A stretch of 64,000 nucleotides of DNA from Yersinia thracica (GTDB lineage Bacteria; Pseudomonadota; Gammaproteobacteria; Enterobacterales; Enterobacteriaceae). The position numbers and the translations under genes are program-made. Position 1 is the first letter of the stretch. Each line of letters begins with the position of its first letter. The notes under the pieces were generated by a model. The model worked only from the letters and a program-made list of their open reading frames with translations. It was not told the origin of the DNA and did no database searches. The DNA lies in assembly GCF_902170565.1 (NCBI RefSeq), contig NZ_CABHXX010000091.1, positions 36,313 through 100,312 on the forward strand, in the 5' to 3' direction. This document shows, piece by piece, positions 18,221 through 27,107 of this stretch.

Positions 18221-18272
18221 AACCTGATAAAGCGTCACAGTAGGGTCAAAACTTAACTGACTGCCGTTAGCC

Positions 18273-19010
18273 CTAACTGCTGGTAATCCCCAACATTCTG
18301 ACTCTGGCGATATCATCAACTATGGCGGTCACTGTGCGCTTGCTGCTGAGATTTTTCACTTTAATCAGCTCCCCTTTGCGGCCATTTTTCAGCGCTTCGC
18401 CTAACATGCGAGCTTCAATGCCATCTTGTTCAGCAATCATTAATACTTGCTGACCACGGGTCACTAACACCGGCTGCTCCAATTGAGAGGGCGTCACGAC
18501 TTGCAGCCCACGAATGCGGCGTTTAACCGTCAGCCCGACTATTTCATCGGGATCGGTAATATAGCCCCCTTGCGCCGTCGAAATATTCTTTTTCTTCAAT
18601 TCAATATCGTCAGGTGCCACTAATTTACCGCGCTCAAGGGTGTTTTTTGCCACCCAAACCGGCAGATAAATATCGGGTTTTACCGTGACTGATACTTCCC
18701 AGCCAGTAGCGTCAGGACAGCTGATGTCATAACGCAAACGCGAGATATCGCGCTGCCCACTGATGGGTGCCGTCACCCTTACCTCCCCCTGACACCACTT
18801 ATATCGGCTCACTTCTGACGGAATAAAAATATTCATTTTTACCCTATAGCCCTGCCAGTTTTTATTTTTGGCGGTTTGGCTAATGTCAGCGCTGGCTGCA
18901 TGTAATGCCTGTGTATAAATCTGTTTTCGAGCATGAATATCAGCGCTGTTTGCTGCTGCTGCATACAGTGAAATCAGGCTAACAGACAGCAGGAATAACT
19001 GCCGTGGCAT
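18273..19010 (-). CDS. lfgA: Lateral flagellar P-ring chaperone LfgA (FlgA family)
   Basis: About 245 residues from the ATG at 19010. From this start the protein has a clean Sec signal peptide (MPRQLFLLSVSLISLYAAAANS, cleavage near 22). The C-terminal SAF domain has VWVAKNTLERGKLVAPDDIELKK and VTRGQQVLMIAEQDGIEARMLGEAL. It is a periplasmic helper for LfgI ring assembly. Longer in-frame starts exist at 19091 and 19145, but they put an extra 27 or 45 residues before the signal peptide, and the longest would cover the sigma-54 promoter of lfgB. Start choice is uncertain; identity is good. Confidence 0.88.
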   Translation of the reverse strand: MPRQLFLLSVSLISLYAAAANSADIHARKQIYTQALHAASADISQTAKNKNWQGYRVKMNIFIPSEVSRYKWCQGEVRVTAPISGQRDISRLRYDISCPDATGWEVSVTVKPDIYLPVWVAKNTLERGKLVAPDDIELKKKNISTAQGGYITDPDEIVGLTVKRRIRGLQVVTPSQLEQPVLVTRGQQVLMIAEQDGIEARMLGEALKNGRKGELIKVKNLSSKRTVTAIVDDIARVRMLGITSS

Positions 19011-19104
19011 GCGGATAAATACGGGTCGGATTGAGGGGAAATAGCGCTTCCCATTGAACAAAAGAAATAATAAAAAATCGTATTTAATCATGATGTTATA
19101 AACC

Positions 19105-19120
19105 TGGCACGTTGTTTGCA
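19105..19120 (+). promoter_or_regulatory. Sigma-54 promoter of the lfgB operon
   Basis: TGGCAC-GTTGT-TTGCA matches the -24/-12 consensus (TGGCAC-N5-TTGCA) exactly, with GG and GC ten bases apart. The start of transcription would fall near 19132, leaving a leader of about 48 bases before lfgB. It faces the rod-hook operon and is the natural target of LafK. Confidence 0.9.
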
Positions 19121-19179
19121 TTAATGTGAGTGTTCGTGAGTGCAAACTCGTGTTTTAACATCAAATTAGGACGTATTTT

Positions 19180-19545
19180 GTGGGCATTGATTTTCAGAAA
19201 GCATTAGGGGTTCACCCTGCGGCGATGCAGCTTCGACTTACCAGAGCAGAACTGCTATCGGCCAATCTGGCCAATGTGAATACGCCAAATTTTCAGGCTA
19301 AAGATATTGATTTCGGCGCTGAAATGCAACGGGCAAAACAGAGGAGCATAGGGATAGCTTCTCCTCAAATGCTGTCACCTCAAGTTAAGTACCGGTTGCC
19401 GTATCAACCCTCACAGGATGGCAATACGGTGGCATTGAATGTTGAGCAGGCAGAATTTTCAAAAAATGCTCTCGATTATCAAACCAGTTTGTCATTTCTC
19501 AATATGAAGTTGGTCGGCCTGAAACAGGCAATTGAAGGGAAATAG
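19180..19545 (+). CDS. lfgB: Lateral flagellar proximal rod protein LfgB (FlgB family)
   Basis: 121 residues with a GTG start preceded by TTAGGA. The rod-protein motif LLSANLANVNTPNFQAKDIDF (about residues 27-47) is the conserved N-terminal flagellar rod/hook signature. It heads the lfgBCDEFGHIJKL operon behind a sigma-54 promoter. Confidence 0.94.
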   Translation: MGIDFQKALGVHPAAMQLRLTRAELLSANLANVNTPNFQAKDIDFGAEMQRAKQRSIGIASPQMLSPQVKYRLPYQPSQDGNTVALNVEQAEFSKNALDYQTSLSFLNMKLVGLKQAIEGK

Positions 19546-19547
19546 GG

Positions 19548-19973
19548 ATGTCTTTTAACAATATTTATCGGATATCAGGTTCAGCCATGACGGCCCAGAC
19601 CATCAGGCTCAATACCATCGCCAGTAATCTGGCAAATGCGGAGTCACCGGCGGCCTCGGCGGCTGAAGCTTACAAAGCGCGCAGCCCGATATTTTCTGCG
19701 GTTTATTCACCTCGCAGTGCGGCTAATCCTCGTGGCGTTACCGGTGCGCAAGTACAGGTATTAAATGTGGTTGAAGTGGGGGAGACGGTGCAGCGGTATG
19801 AACCTAATCATCCGCTGGCTAACCCGCAAGGTTATGTCTTTTATCCGGCAGTCAATGTGGTGTCCGAGATGGCTGACATGATGTCGGCATCACGCAGCTT
19901 TGAGACCAATGTTGAAGTTCTCAACAGCGTCAAAAGCATGCAGCAAAGTGTATTAAAGCTCGGAGAGCGCTAA
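19548..19973 (+). CDS. lfgC: Lateral flagellar proximal rod protein LfgC (FlgC family)
   Basis: 141 residues. N-terminal RLNTIASNLANAESP and C-terminal SRSFETNVEVLNSVKSMQQS are the paired rod signatures of FlgC. Starts two bases after lfgB ends. Confidence 0.95.
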   Translation: MSFNNIYRISGSAMTAQTIRLNTIASNLANAESPAASAAEAYKARSPIFSAVYSPRSAANPRGVTGAQVQVLNVVEVGETVQRYEPNHPLANPQGYVFYPAVNVVSEMADMMSASRSFETNVEVLNSVKSMQQSVLKLGER

Positions 19974-19975
19974 TC

Positions 19976-20632
19976 ATGAATATTAATGAAAGCAGCAGTT
20001 TGTCAAAAAACAGTCATAGCTCTCAGATAGCAGAGAGTGAGTTACCCAAGGGTGAAGAGCTTAATAACCAGTTCATGAAGTTATTGGTGGCGCAGATTCA
20101 GAATCAGGACCCCCTGAACCCGATGGATGGCACTGAATTTGTCAGCCAAATGGCGCAGCTTTCGCAGGTTCAATCCACCGAAAACATGGCCAAGATGTTG
20201 AAGAGCAACACCGTGCAGATGGAAAGAGTGCAGGCAATGGCGACCGCCAATCTGGTGGGGCAGCAGGTGATGGTGGAAAGTGCCGAGGTTGAGCTGGGGA
20301 CACAAATCCAACATGGGCGGCTGACATTAGAACATGCCGCATCACCGTTGGTGATCCACTTGGTTGATGGTCTGGGACAGGAGCATCAAATTAGTCTGGG
20401 TCAGCAAGCGGCGGGCAGTGTCAATTTCACCCTCGATCCGGCCAGGCACAATCTTAAACCTGGCAACTACAAACTCAGTGCAGTCAGCAGCAGTGGGGAA
20501 GAATTCATTCCGTTGGAATTAGCCGGTGCCGTTAACAATGTGCGTATTCCACAACATGGCGGGGCAGCGCAATTAAATGTCGCCGGTATTGGCAATGTGC
20601 CTTACCACAAAATTAAACAGTTTGGTGCTTAA
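19976..20632 (+). CDS. lfgD: Lateral flagellar hook-capping protein LfgD (FlgD family)
   Basis: 218 residues. The export/cap core FMKLLVAQIQNQDPLNPMDGTEFVSQMAQLSQVQS (about 32-66, given here as a known FlgD signature region around QNQDPLNPMDGTEF) is intact, followed by the FLIG/tudor-like hook-cap domain. It scaffolds LfgE polymerisation and is shed afterwards. Confidence 0.95.
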   Translation: MNINESSSLSKNSHSSQIAESELPKGEELNNQFMKLLVAQIQNQDPLNPMDGTEFVSQMAQLSQVQSTENMAKMLKSNTVQMERVQAMATANLVGQQVMVESAEVELGTQIQHGRLTLEHAASPLVIHLVDGLGQEHQISLGQQAAGSVNFTLDPARHNLKPGNYKLSAVSSSGEEFIPLELAGAVNNVRIPQHGGAAQLNVAGIGNVPYHKIKQFGA

Positions 20633-20676
20633 CGCCATTTCCCCAATAACCCATTATTTTACAAGAGAATTATTTT

Positions 20677-21870
20677 ATGAGTTTTAGTATTGCCAATACC
20701 GGCCTGAGCGCGGTGACTGAACAGTTAAACAGCATCAGTAACAATATCGCCAACTCCGGCACCAAAGGTTTTAAGTCGAGCCGAACTGAGTTTGCCTCTA
20801 TGTATGCACAATCGCAGCCATTAGGGGTTGGGGTTAGCGGAACCACGCAAAGTATCAAAAAAGAAGGCTCGATTGACCGAACGGGTAACGCGATGGATTT
20901 GGCGATTTCAGGTAGCGGTTTTTTTGTGGTGAAAAACAGCAACGGTGAGGATGCATACACCCGTGCCGGGATGTTCACCACAGATAATAATGGGTTACTG
21001 GTCAATGCCAGCGGCATGAAATTACAAGGTTACCCCGCTGATGCTGCCGGTAATGTGCAAACTGGTATTATCGGTGATTTGAAGATAAGCACCACTGGCC
21101 TGCCCGCCAAAGCGACCAGCAAATTGGACTTTATGGCTAACTTGCCCGCCAATGATACCCCACCCGCCAACACAACATTCACCATAGCTGATAAAGATTC
21201 ATACAACTATATGTCCACGTCGACAGCTTATGACTCCTTGGGCCGTGAACATTTACTGACGCAATATTTTGTTAAAAGGCCAACTGCGGGTGAATGGAAG
21301 GTGCACACTGCGGTCGATAACAGGCTTCATACGGGTTCGCACGACCTCAGGTTTGACACATCAGGTGTATTGACGGGCGGTAACACCCAAAACATCAACG
21401 GCAATTATAGCCCAGCCGGTGCTGCTGGCTTCAATATTGATCTCAATTACACCGGTACCACTCAGTTCCAATCTGAATTTCTTCCTACCCTGAATAAAGG
21501 CAATGGTTACACCGCGGGCACTAAAAACGGTGAGCGCATTGAGAGTGATGGCTCGGTATATGCCACTTTTAGTAATGGCGAGCGGATGCTGCAAGGCAAA
21601 TTGGCATTGGCAAATTTTGCCAATCCTAATGGGTTAGCTGCGCAGAATGGCACCACCTGGAGTGTCACTGGCAAGTCGGGTGGACCACTATTAGGTGCGC
21701 CCGGCACGGGGTTGTTAGGCGGCATCGAAGTGGGTGCATTGGAATCCTCGAATGTCGATTTAACCGCTGAATTGGTCGGTTTGATGACGGCGCAACGTAA
21801 TTACCAGGCGAATACCAAAATCATCAGCACCAATGACAGCATGATGAATGCGCTGTTCCAGGTGTTGTAA
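20677..21870 (+). CDS. lfgE: Lateral flagellar hook protein LfgE (FlgE family)
   Basis: 397 residues. N-terminal SNNIANSGTKGFKSSRTEFA and C-terminal SNVDLTAELVGLMTAQRNYQ are the FlgE ends that form the hook core; the middle is the surface-exposed D1/D2 region. The last base of the stop is the first base of the lfgF start. Confidence 0.95.
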   Translation: MSFSIANTGLSAVTEQLNSISNNIANSGTKGFKSSRTEFASMYAQSQPLGVGVSGTTQSIKKEGSIDRTGNAMDLAISGSGFFVVKNSNGEDAYTRAGMFTTDNNGLLVNASGMKLQGYPADAAGNVQTGIIGDLKISTTGLPAKATSKLDFMANLPANDTPPANTTFTIADKDSYNYMSTSTAYDSLGREHLLTQYFVKRPTAGEWKVHTAVDNRLHTGSHDLRFDTSGVLTGGNTQNINGNYSPAGAAGFNIDLNYTGTTQFQSEFLPTLNKGNGYTAGTKNGERIESDGSVYATFSNGERMLQGKLALANFANPNGLAAQNGTTWSVTGKSGGPLLGAPGTGLLGGIEVGALESSNVDLTAELVGLMTAQRNYQANTKIISTNDSMMNALFQVL

Positions 21871-22601
21871 TGGACAAACTTCTCTATACCGCCGTCAGCG
21901 GGGCCAATCGCAGCCTGACACAACAACAGATTCATGCCAATAACCTGGCTAATGTCAACACGCAGGGGTTCCGTGCTGATCTGGAGCGCGCGACGGCGAC
22001 TCAGGTGCTGGGCGGCGGTTATAACAGCCGCGTGGCGGTGCTTAGCCAAAACGCGGGTGTGGATATGACGGCGGGCAGTTTGCAAGAAACGGGCCGCGAA
22101 TTGGATGTCGCCATTAAAGATCGTGGCTTGATTGCGGTGCTCAGTGGTGGCCGCGAGGTTTACACCCGTAACGGCCAGATGGACATTGGCCCGGACGGTG
22201 ATTTAACCATCAATGGCTTACCGGTATTAGGCGATGGCGGCCCGATTGTGTTGCCACCTTACTCTTCGGTATCGGTCGCCGATGACGGCACTATTGCCAT
22301 TATCCCGCAAGACGGCGGTATCAAGACACCGGCGGAAATTGATCGCATCAAGCTGGTGGATATTCCTGCTAATCAATTGAGCAAAAATAACCGTGGCTTA
22401 TTGGTCACTCGCCGTGGTGCTGCGGCACGCGACGAGAATGTTCAACTGGTGAGTAAGCATTTGGAAAGCAGCAATATTTCCGCTATCAGCGAAATGACCG
22501 CCAGTATTTCCCTCAGCCGCCAGTTTGAAGCGCAAATCAAAATGATGAAAGTGGCGGAAGAGCTGGCGCAATCCGGTAACCGGATTATCCGTGGCAGTTA
22601 A
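21870..22601 (+). CDS. lfgF: Lateral flagellar proximal rod protein LfgF (FlgF family)
   Basis: 243 residues. HANNLANVNTQGFRADL near the N-terminus and SSNISAISEMTASISLSRQFE near the C-terminus are the FlgF rod signatures. Overlaps the lfgE stop by one base. Confidence 0.95.
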   Translation: MDKLLYTAVSGANRSLTQQQIHANNLANVNTQGFRADLERATATQVLGGGYNSRVAVLSQNAGVDMTAGSLQETGRELDVAIKDRGLIAVLSGGREVYTRNGQMDIGPDGDLTINGLPVLGDGGPIVLPPYSSVSVADDGTIAIIPQDGGIKTPAEIDRIKLVDIPANQLSKNNRGLLVTRRGAAARDENVQLVSKHLESSNISAISEMTASISLSRQFEAQIKMMKVAEELAQSGNRIIRGS

Positions 22602-22671
22602 TGCTGCTGTCAGCACAAGGTTATTTCATGGATCGTTATTTCATTGATAGAGAAATTAGGGAGCAGTCATT

Positions 22672-23457
22672 ATGAATTCAGCTTTATGGGTCAGTAAAAC
22701 CGGGTTGGCAGCACAAGATGCCAAAATGAACGCCATTTCGAACAACCTGGCTAACGTGAATACCGACGGTTTTAAACGCGATCGTGTGATGTTTGAAGAT
22801 CTGTTCTACCAAAACCAGCGCACCCCCGGCGCACCCTTGGATCAAAACAATGCCACGCCGAATGGCATTCAGTTTGGTAGCGGCGTCAAAGTGGTGGGGA
22901 CACAAAAGCAATTTACCGTTGGCAATATTAAGGTCACCAGCGGTGATTTTGATGTGGCGATTGTGGGCCAAGGATTTTTCCAGGTTGAAACTTCCGATGG
23001 CGGTATTGCTTACACCCGTGCCGGTAATTTTTCCCTCAATGCTGATGGGGTACTGACCAATGCGCAAGGTATGCCATTGGTACCACAAATAGAGATGCCA
23101 GCAGGTGCCAGAGATCTGGCGATCGCCAAAGATGGCACGGTCAGCGCCCGTATCGGGGGAGAGGCAGAATTCGCTGAACTGGGGCAAATCACCTTGGTCA
23201 ACTTTGTGAATCCGGCCGGTTTGGAAGCTGTGGGCGGCAATATTTACAAAGAAACCGTTGCCAGCGGCACCGCAACGGAAGGTGTTGCAGGGGAAGAGTC
23301 CTTTGGCGCACTGGCGCATAAATCACTGGAAGGCTCCAATGTGCAAGTGGTCGAAGAAATGGTCGACATGATAACCGTACAGCGAGCTTATGAGATGAAC
23401 GCCAAAATGGTCTCTGCTGCCGACGACATGCTGAAGTTTGTCACTCAGAAGCTGTAA
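22672..23457 (+). CDS. lfgG: Lateral flagellar distal rod protein LfgG (FlgG family)
   Basis: 261 residues, the usual FlgG length. MNAISNNLANVNTDGFKRDR (about 19-38) and SNVQVVEEMVDMITVQRAYE near the C-terminus are diagnostic. It forms the distal rod that crosses the peptidoglycan and the LfgH/LfgI rings. Confidence 0.96.
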   Translation: MNSALWVSKTGLAAQDAKMNAISNNLANVNTDGFKRDRVMFEDLFYQNQRTPGAPLDQNNATPNGIQFGSGVKVVGTQKQFTVGNIKVTSGDFDVAIVGQGFFQVETSDGGIAYTRAGNFSLNADGVLTNAQGMPLVPQIEMPAGARDLAIAKDGTVSARIGGEAEFAELGQITLVNFVNPAGLEAVGGNIYKETVASGTATEGVAGEESFGALAHKSLEGSNVQVVEEMVDMITVQRAYEMNAKMVSAADDMLKFVTQKL

Positions 23458-23491
23458 CTGGCCGTCGCCTCCGTTGAAAAGTGAATGATGC

Positions 23492-24157
23492 ATGAAAAGG
23501 TTTTTATTATTAACACCATTGGTGCTGGCGTTGAGCGGTTGTGAAACCCCAGCGCTGCTGGTGCAGAAAGACGATGCTGCTTTTGCACCACCAGCCAATT
23601 TGATCCAGTCGACCACGGTTAAAGAAGGCGGCGGGCTGTTCCAGCCCGCGTACAACTGGTCACTATTGCAGGACCGGCGTGCGTATCGGATCGGTGACAT
23701 TCTGACGGTCAAGTTGGATGAATCCACTCAATCCAGTAAGCAGGCTAAAACCAACTTTGGCAAAAAAAACGACATGAGCTTGGGCATCCCCGAGATATTG
23801 GGGAAAAAGCTGAACAAGCTGGGGGGATCAATATCCGGCAAGCGTGATTTTGACGGCAGTGCCAACTCGGCGCAGCAAAATATGTTACGTGGCTCGATTA
23901 CAGTCGCGGTACATCAGGTATTGCCGAACGGGGTATTGGTTATTCGTGGCGAAAAGTGGCTGACCCTTAATCAGGGCGATGAATATATGCGCGTGACTGG
24001 ATTAGTCCGGGCCGATGATGTTGAGCGGGATAATTCAGTCTCTTCTCAGCGGATCGCCAACGCGCGTATTTCCTACGCGGGCCGCGGCGCGCTCAGCGAT
24101 GCCAACTCCGCCGGTTGGTTAACGCGCTTCTTCAACCACCCATTATTCCCTATCTAA
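23492..24157 (+). CDS. lfgH: Lateral flagellar L-ring lipoprotein LfgH (FlgH family)
   Basis: 221 residues. The signal peptide ends in a lipobox (LALSGC, lipidated Cys at 17). The core includes RAYRIGDILTVKLDESTQSSK and NGVLVIRGEKWLTLNQGDEYMRVTGLVR. It makes the outer-membrane bushing of the rod. Confidence 0.95.
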   Translation: MKRFLLLTPLVLALSGCETPALLVQKDDAAFAPPANLIQSTTVKEGGGLFQPAYNWSLLQDRRAYRIGDILTVKLDESTQSSKQAKTNFGKKNDMSLGIPEILGKKLNKLGGSISGKRDFDGSANSAQQNMLRGSITVAVHQVLPNGVLVIRGEKWLTLNQGDEYMRVTGLVRADDVERDNSVSSQRIANARISYAGRGALSDANSAGWLTRFFNHPLFPI

Positions 24158-24169
24158 CCAGGAATCAAT

Positions 24170-25267
24170 ATGTTACGACGTTATTTTGTGCTGATTGGGT
24201 TGTGGTGTGCTCTGCCCGCCGCGATAGCACAACCACTGGGATCGCTGGTGGATATTCAAGGGGTGCGTGGCAACCAACTGGTGGGCTACAGCCTGGTGGT
24301 GGGGCTTGACGGCTCTGGCGATAAAAACCAGGTGAAATTTACCGGCCAATCAATGGCTAACATGTTGCGCCAGTTTGGTGTGCAACTGCCAGAAAAAATG
24401 GATCCCAAGGTAAAGAATGTGGCGGCGGTAGCGATCAGCGCCACCCTGCCACCGGGTTATGCGCGCGGTCAATCTATTGATATCACCGTATCGTCAATTG
24501 GTGATGCCAAAAGCTTGCGCGGCGGCACCTTGCTATTAACCCAACTGCGCGGTGCTGATGGCGAAGTGTATGCATTGGCACAGGGCAACGTGATTGTGGG
24601 GGGGATGAAAGCCGAAGCCAATAGTGGTTCCAGTGTGACGGTGAATACCGCAACGGTGGGGCGCATCCCCAATGGCGGCAGTATTGAACGCGAAATTCCG
24701 AGTGATTTCCAAAGCAATAGCCAGGTGGTGCTTAACCTGAAACGGCCGAGCTTTAAATCAGCCAACAATGTGGCATTGGCACTGAACCGTGCTTTTGGCT
24801 CTAACACCGCGGTGGCGCAAAGTGCCACTAACGTGATGGTCAATGCACCACAAGATGCGGGGGCGCGGGTGGCCTTTATGTCCTTGTTGGAAGATGTGCA
24901 AATCAATGCTGGCAAGCAGTCGCCACGGGTGGTCTTCAATGCCCGCACCGGGACGGTGGTGATTGGCGAAGGTGTCAGGGTGCGCGCGGCGGCAGTCTCT
25001 CACGGCAATCTGACGGTCAGTATTCGTGAGAAGAAAAATGTCAGCCAACCTAATGTGCTTGGCGGGGGGAAAACCGTCACCACGCCAGAAAGTGACATTG
25101 AAGTGACCAAGGGACGTAATCAAATGGTTATCGTCCCTGCGGGAACACGCCTGCGCAGTATCGTTAATACCATCAATAGCTTAGGCGCTTCTCCTGATGA
25201 CATCATGGCCATTTTACAAGCTTTGCATGAAGCCGGTGCACTGGATGCCGAACTGGTCGTAATTTAA
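24170..25267 (+). CDS. lfgI: Lateral flagellar P-ring protein LfgI (FlgI family)
   Basis: 365 residues with a cleavable signal peptide (about 1-20). [21 protein letters not shown] (about 29-49) and the C-terminal [28 protein letters not shown] region are hallmarks of FlgI. It is periplasmic and its assembly needs LfgA. Confidence 0.96.
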   Translation: MLRRYFVLIGLWCALPAAIAQPLGSLVDIQGVRGNQLVGYSLVVGLDGSGDKNQVKFTGQSMANMLRQFGVQLPEKMDPKVKNVAAVAISATLPPGYARGQSIDITVSSIGDAKSLRGGTLLLTQLRGADGEVYALAQGNVIVGGMKAEANSGSSVTVNTATVGRIPNGGSIEREIPSDFQSNSQVVLNLKRPSFKSANNVALALNRAFGSNTAVAQSATNVMVNAPQDAGARVAFMSLLEDVQINAGKQSPRVVFNARTGTVVIGEGVRVRAAAVSHGNLTVSIREKKNVSQPNVLGGGKTVTTPESDIEVTKGRNQMVIVPAGTRLRSIVNTINSLGASPDDIMAILQALHEAGALDAELVVI

Positions 25268-25276
25268 GGATGACTG

Positions 25277-25570
25277 ATGATTAACGCAATAAGTAAATCA
25301 GCCCCGGTGGTGCCGGGGAGCTTTACCGGAGAACTCCTGCCACAGGATCTTGAGCAGGCCGCAGTGCAGTTTGAGGCGGTATTTATGCGCACCTTACTGG
25401 CGCAAATGCGCAAAGCGGCTGAAGCATTGGCTGCTGATGACGACCCATTTAACAGCAAACAACAGCGCATGATGCGGGATTTTTATGATGACAAACTGGC
25501 TTCCACTCTGGCCTCGCAGCGTAGTAGTGGTATCGCTCATTTACTGATTCAGCAGTTAGGCGGGAAATAG
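25277..25570 (+). CDS. lfgJ: Lateral flagellar rod-cap protein LfgJ, short form without muramidase
   Basis: 97 residues, against about 310 for primary enterobacterial FlgJ. Only the N-terminal rod-capping domain is present (EQAAVQFEAVFMRTLLAQMRKA and FYDDKLASTLASQRSSGIAHLL). The peptidoglycan-hydrolase domain is absent, and no remnant follows the stop codon in the 110 bases before lfgK, so this looks like a natural single-domain protein and not a frameshift. Confidence 0.9.
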   Translation: MINAISKSAPVVPGSFTGELLPQDLEQAAVQFEAVFMRTLLAQMRKAAEALAADDDPFNSKQQRMMRDFYDDKLASTLASQRSSGIAHLLIQQLGGK

Positions 25571-25582
25571 CGCGGCTGATTA

Positions 25583-25610
25583 CCCCCTGGGTCATTGGCG
25601 CTACAGGGGG
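25583..25610 (+). terminator. Strong stem-loop between lfgJ and lfgK
   Basis: CCCCCTG (25583-25589) pairs with CAGGGGG (25604-25610) around a 14-base loop. Only a weak T run follows, so it may act as a partial terminator or mRNA-stabilising hairpin that lowers lfgKL relative to the upstream rod-hook genes. Confidence 0.5.
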
Positions 25611-25700
25611 CAGCCATTCATATTTAAGTTTGGCCGTGGATTGACCGCTTTTTGCTACTAACGTGTATCTGTTATTTAATTGATTACAGCAGGGAATATC

Positions 25701-27071
25701 ATGAATTTTACCAAAATTGCACAAAGTGGCTTACAGGCGGCTCAAGCCGGTCTCTCTGCGGCGGCAATGAACTTATCTAATGTCAATACGCCGGGTTATA
25801 GCCGCCAGCGTGCTGAACAAAGTGCGGTTAACACCAGCGGAAATAGTGCTTACAGCGCCGGTAATGGGGTTAATGTTGATGCTTTTAAACGCTTATCTGA
25901 ACAGTATCTGGTGAGTGAAGAGTGGAAAGCGAGCAGCAATCATCAATATTTTAGTGCCTCTCAAAATGCTCTTAGCAAGTTGGAACATTCACTGGGTGAT
26001 GAAAATACCGGCTTAGCTGCGGGGATGCGAGCATTTTTTAATAGCTTGTCATCGGCATCAAATGACCCGTCTTCATCTGCTTATCGTGAACAAGTGGTGA
26101 ATGAAGCTAAATCGCTGGCGCTGAATTTTAATTATTTTCATCAATCAGCTCAGGAACAGAAACAGGTTATTGCGACTCAACGAACCGCGATAATTAGCCA
26201 AGTTAATGGGTTAACCAAGAGTATTTATGAATATAACCAAAAAATCGTCAAGCTGGGTTCTGATGGGACCAATACCAATGTATTACAAGATCAGCGAGAT
26301 CAACTCGTCAACAAATTAAGTGAAATGGTAGATATTAACGTCATCAAAGGGACTGATGGTGGCTATGATATATCGATGAAAAATGGTTTGCCATTAATTA
26401 ATGGGCAGACAGTAGCCACATTAGCGTTAAATACGGGTAGCGCACAGCCACAGATAGATATCCATTTTGCTGGCAATAGTGCGAAAATAAATATGTCTTG
26501 CGGTGCTAGCCTTGGCTCGATTAATAACTATGAACAAGGTTTATTAAAAGAGACTGAAAGTATTGTACAAGGAATGGCGCAGGTATTAACCACCGAGGTC
26601 AATACCCAGTTAGCGGCTGGCTATGATTTAGGTGGTGCGGCCGGTGCTGCATTATTTTCATTTGATGCTGCCAATCCAGCGGGAATGTTATCTGTTACTG
26701 ATATTAAGCCAGGCGAATTAGGGTTTTCGGATAATGCAACTCATGTGGGAAATGCGACTAATTTACATGCGTTATTGGCATTAAAAGATAAAACAATCAC
26801 TATTGCGGGGCTTGGGCCAACTAAATTTTCAGATGCCAGCACTGCATTGGTTGGAAAAGTTGCCTTTGCCAGCAGTAATAATCAGCAGTCGATTGTTCGG
26901 ACTCAAAATGTACTGAGTAGCGCAATATTAAATCGCGAGAGCCTCAGTGGTGTGGATAGCGACGAAGAAGGCAACAATATTTTAGAATACAGCAAAGCAT
27001 ACCGGGCAAATATGAAGGTCATTTCTATCGGTGAGCAGCTTTTCTCTGACTTTTTGGCACTCATGCGCTGA
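25701..27071 (+). CDS. lfgK: Lateral hook-filament junction protein LfgK (FlgK/HAP1 family)
   Basis: About 456 residues from the ATG at 25701 (an upstream in-frame codon at 25680 has no ribosome site). SGLQAAQAGLSAAAMNLSNVNTPGYSRQRAE at the N-terminus (signature around MNLSNVNTPGYSRQ) and SGVDSDEEGNNILEYSKAYRAN at the C-terminus are conserved FlgK ends. It is shorter than primary FlgK because the central variable domain is reduced. Codon use is more AT-rich than in lfgB-J. Confidence 0.93.
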   Translation: MNFTKIAQSGLQAAQAGLSAAAMNLSNVNTPGYSRQRAEQSAVNTSGNSAYSAGNGVNVDAFKRLSEQYLVSEEWKASSNHQYFSASQNALSKLEHSLGDENTGLAAGMRAFFNSLSSASNDPSSSAYREQVVNEAKSLALNFNYFHQSAQEQKQVIATQRTAIISQVNGLTKSIYEYNQKIVKLGSDGTNTNVLQDQRDQLVNKLSEMVDINVIKGTDGGYDISMKNGLPLINGQTVATLALNTGSAQPQIDIHFAGNSAKINMSCGASLGSINNYEQGLLKETESIVQGMAQVLTTEVNTQLAAGYDLGGAAGAALFSFDAANPAGMLSVTDIKPGELGFSDNATHVGNATNLHALLALKDKTITIAGLGPTKFSDASTALVGKVAFASSNNQQSIVRTQNVLSSAILNRESLSGVDSDEEGNNILEYSKAYRANMKVISIGEQLFSDFLALMR

Positions 27072-27107
27072 ATATATAAAATATAGATTTGAAAATAGAG
27101 GTAAATA

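Noticed and set aside
22684..23319. Long open frame antisense to lfgG (211 codons)
   Set aside because: It mirrors the codon structure of lfgG, has no ribosome site and its product resembles nothing; lfgG itself is certain.
25571..25700. Possible lost C-terminal muramidase domain of lfgJ by frameshift
   Set aside because: Only about 110 bases separate lfgJ and lfgK, too short for the domain, and none of the three frames shows muramidase-like sequence.
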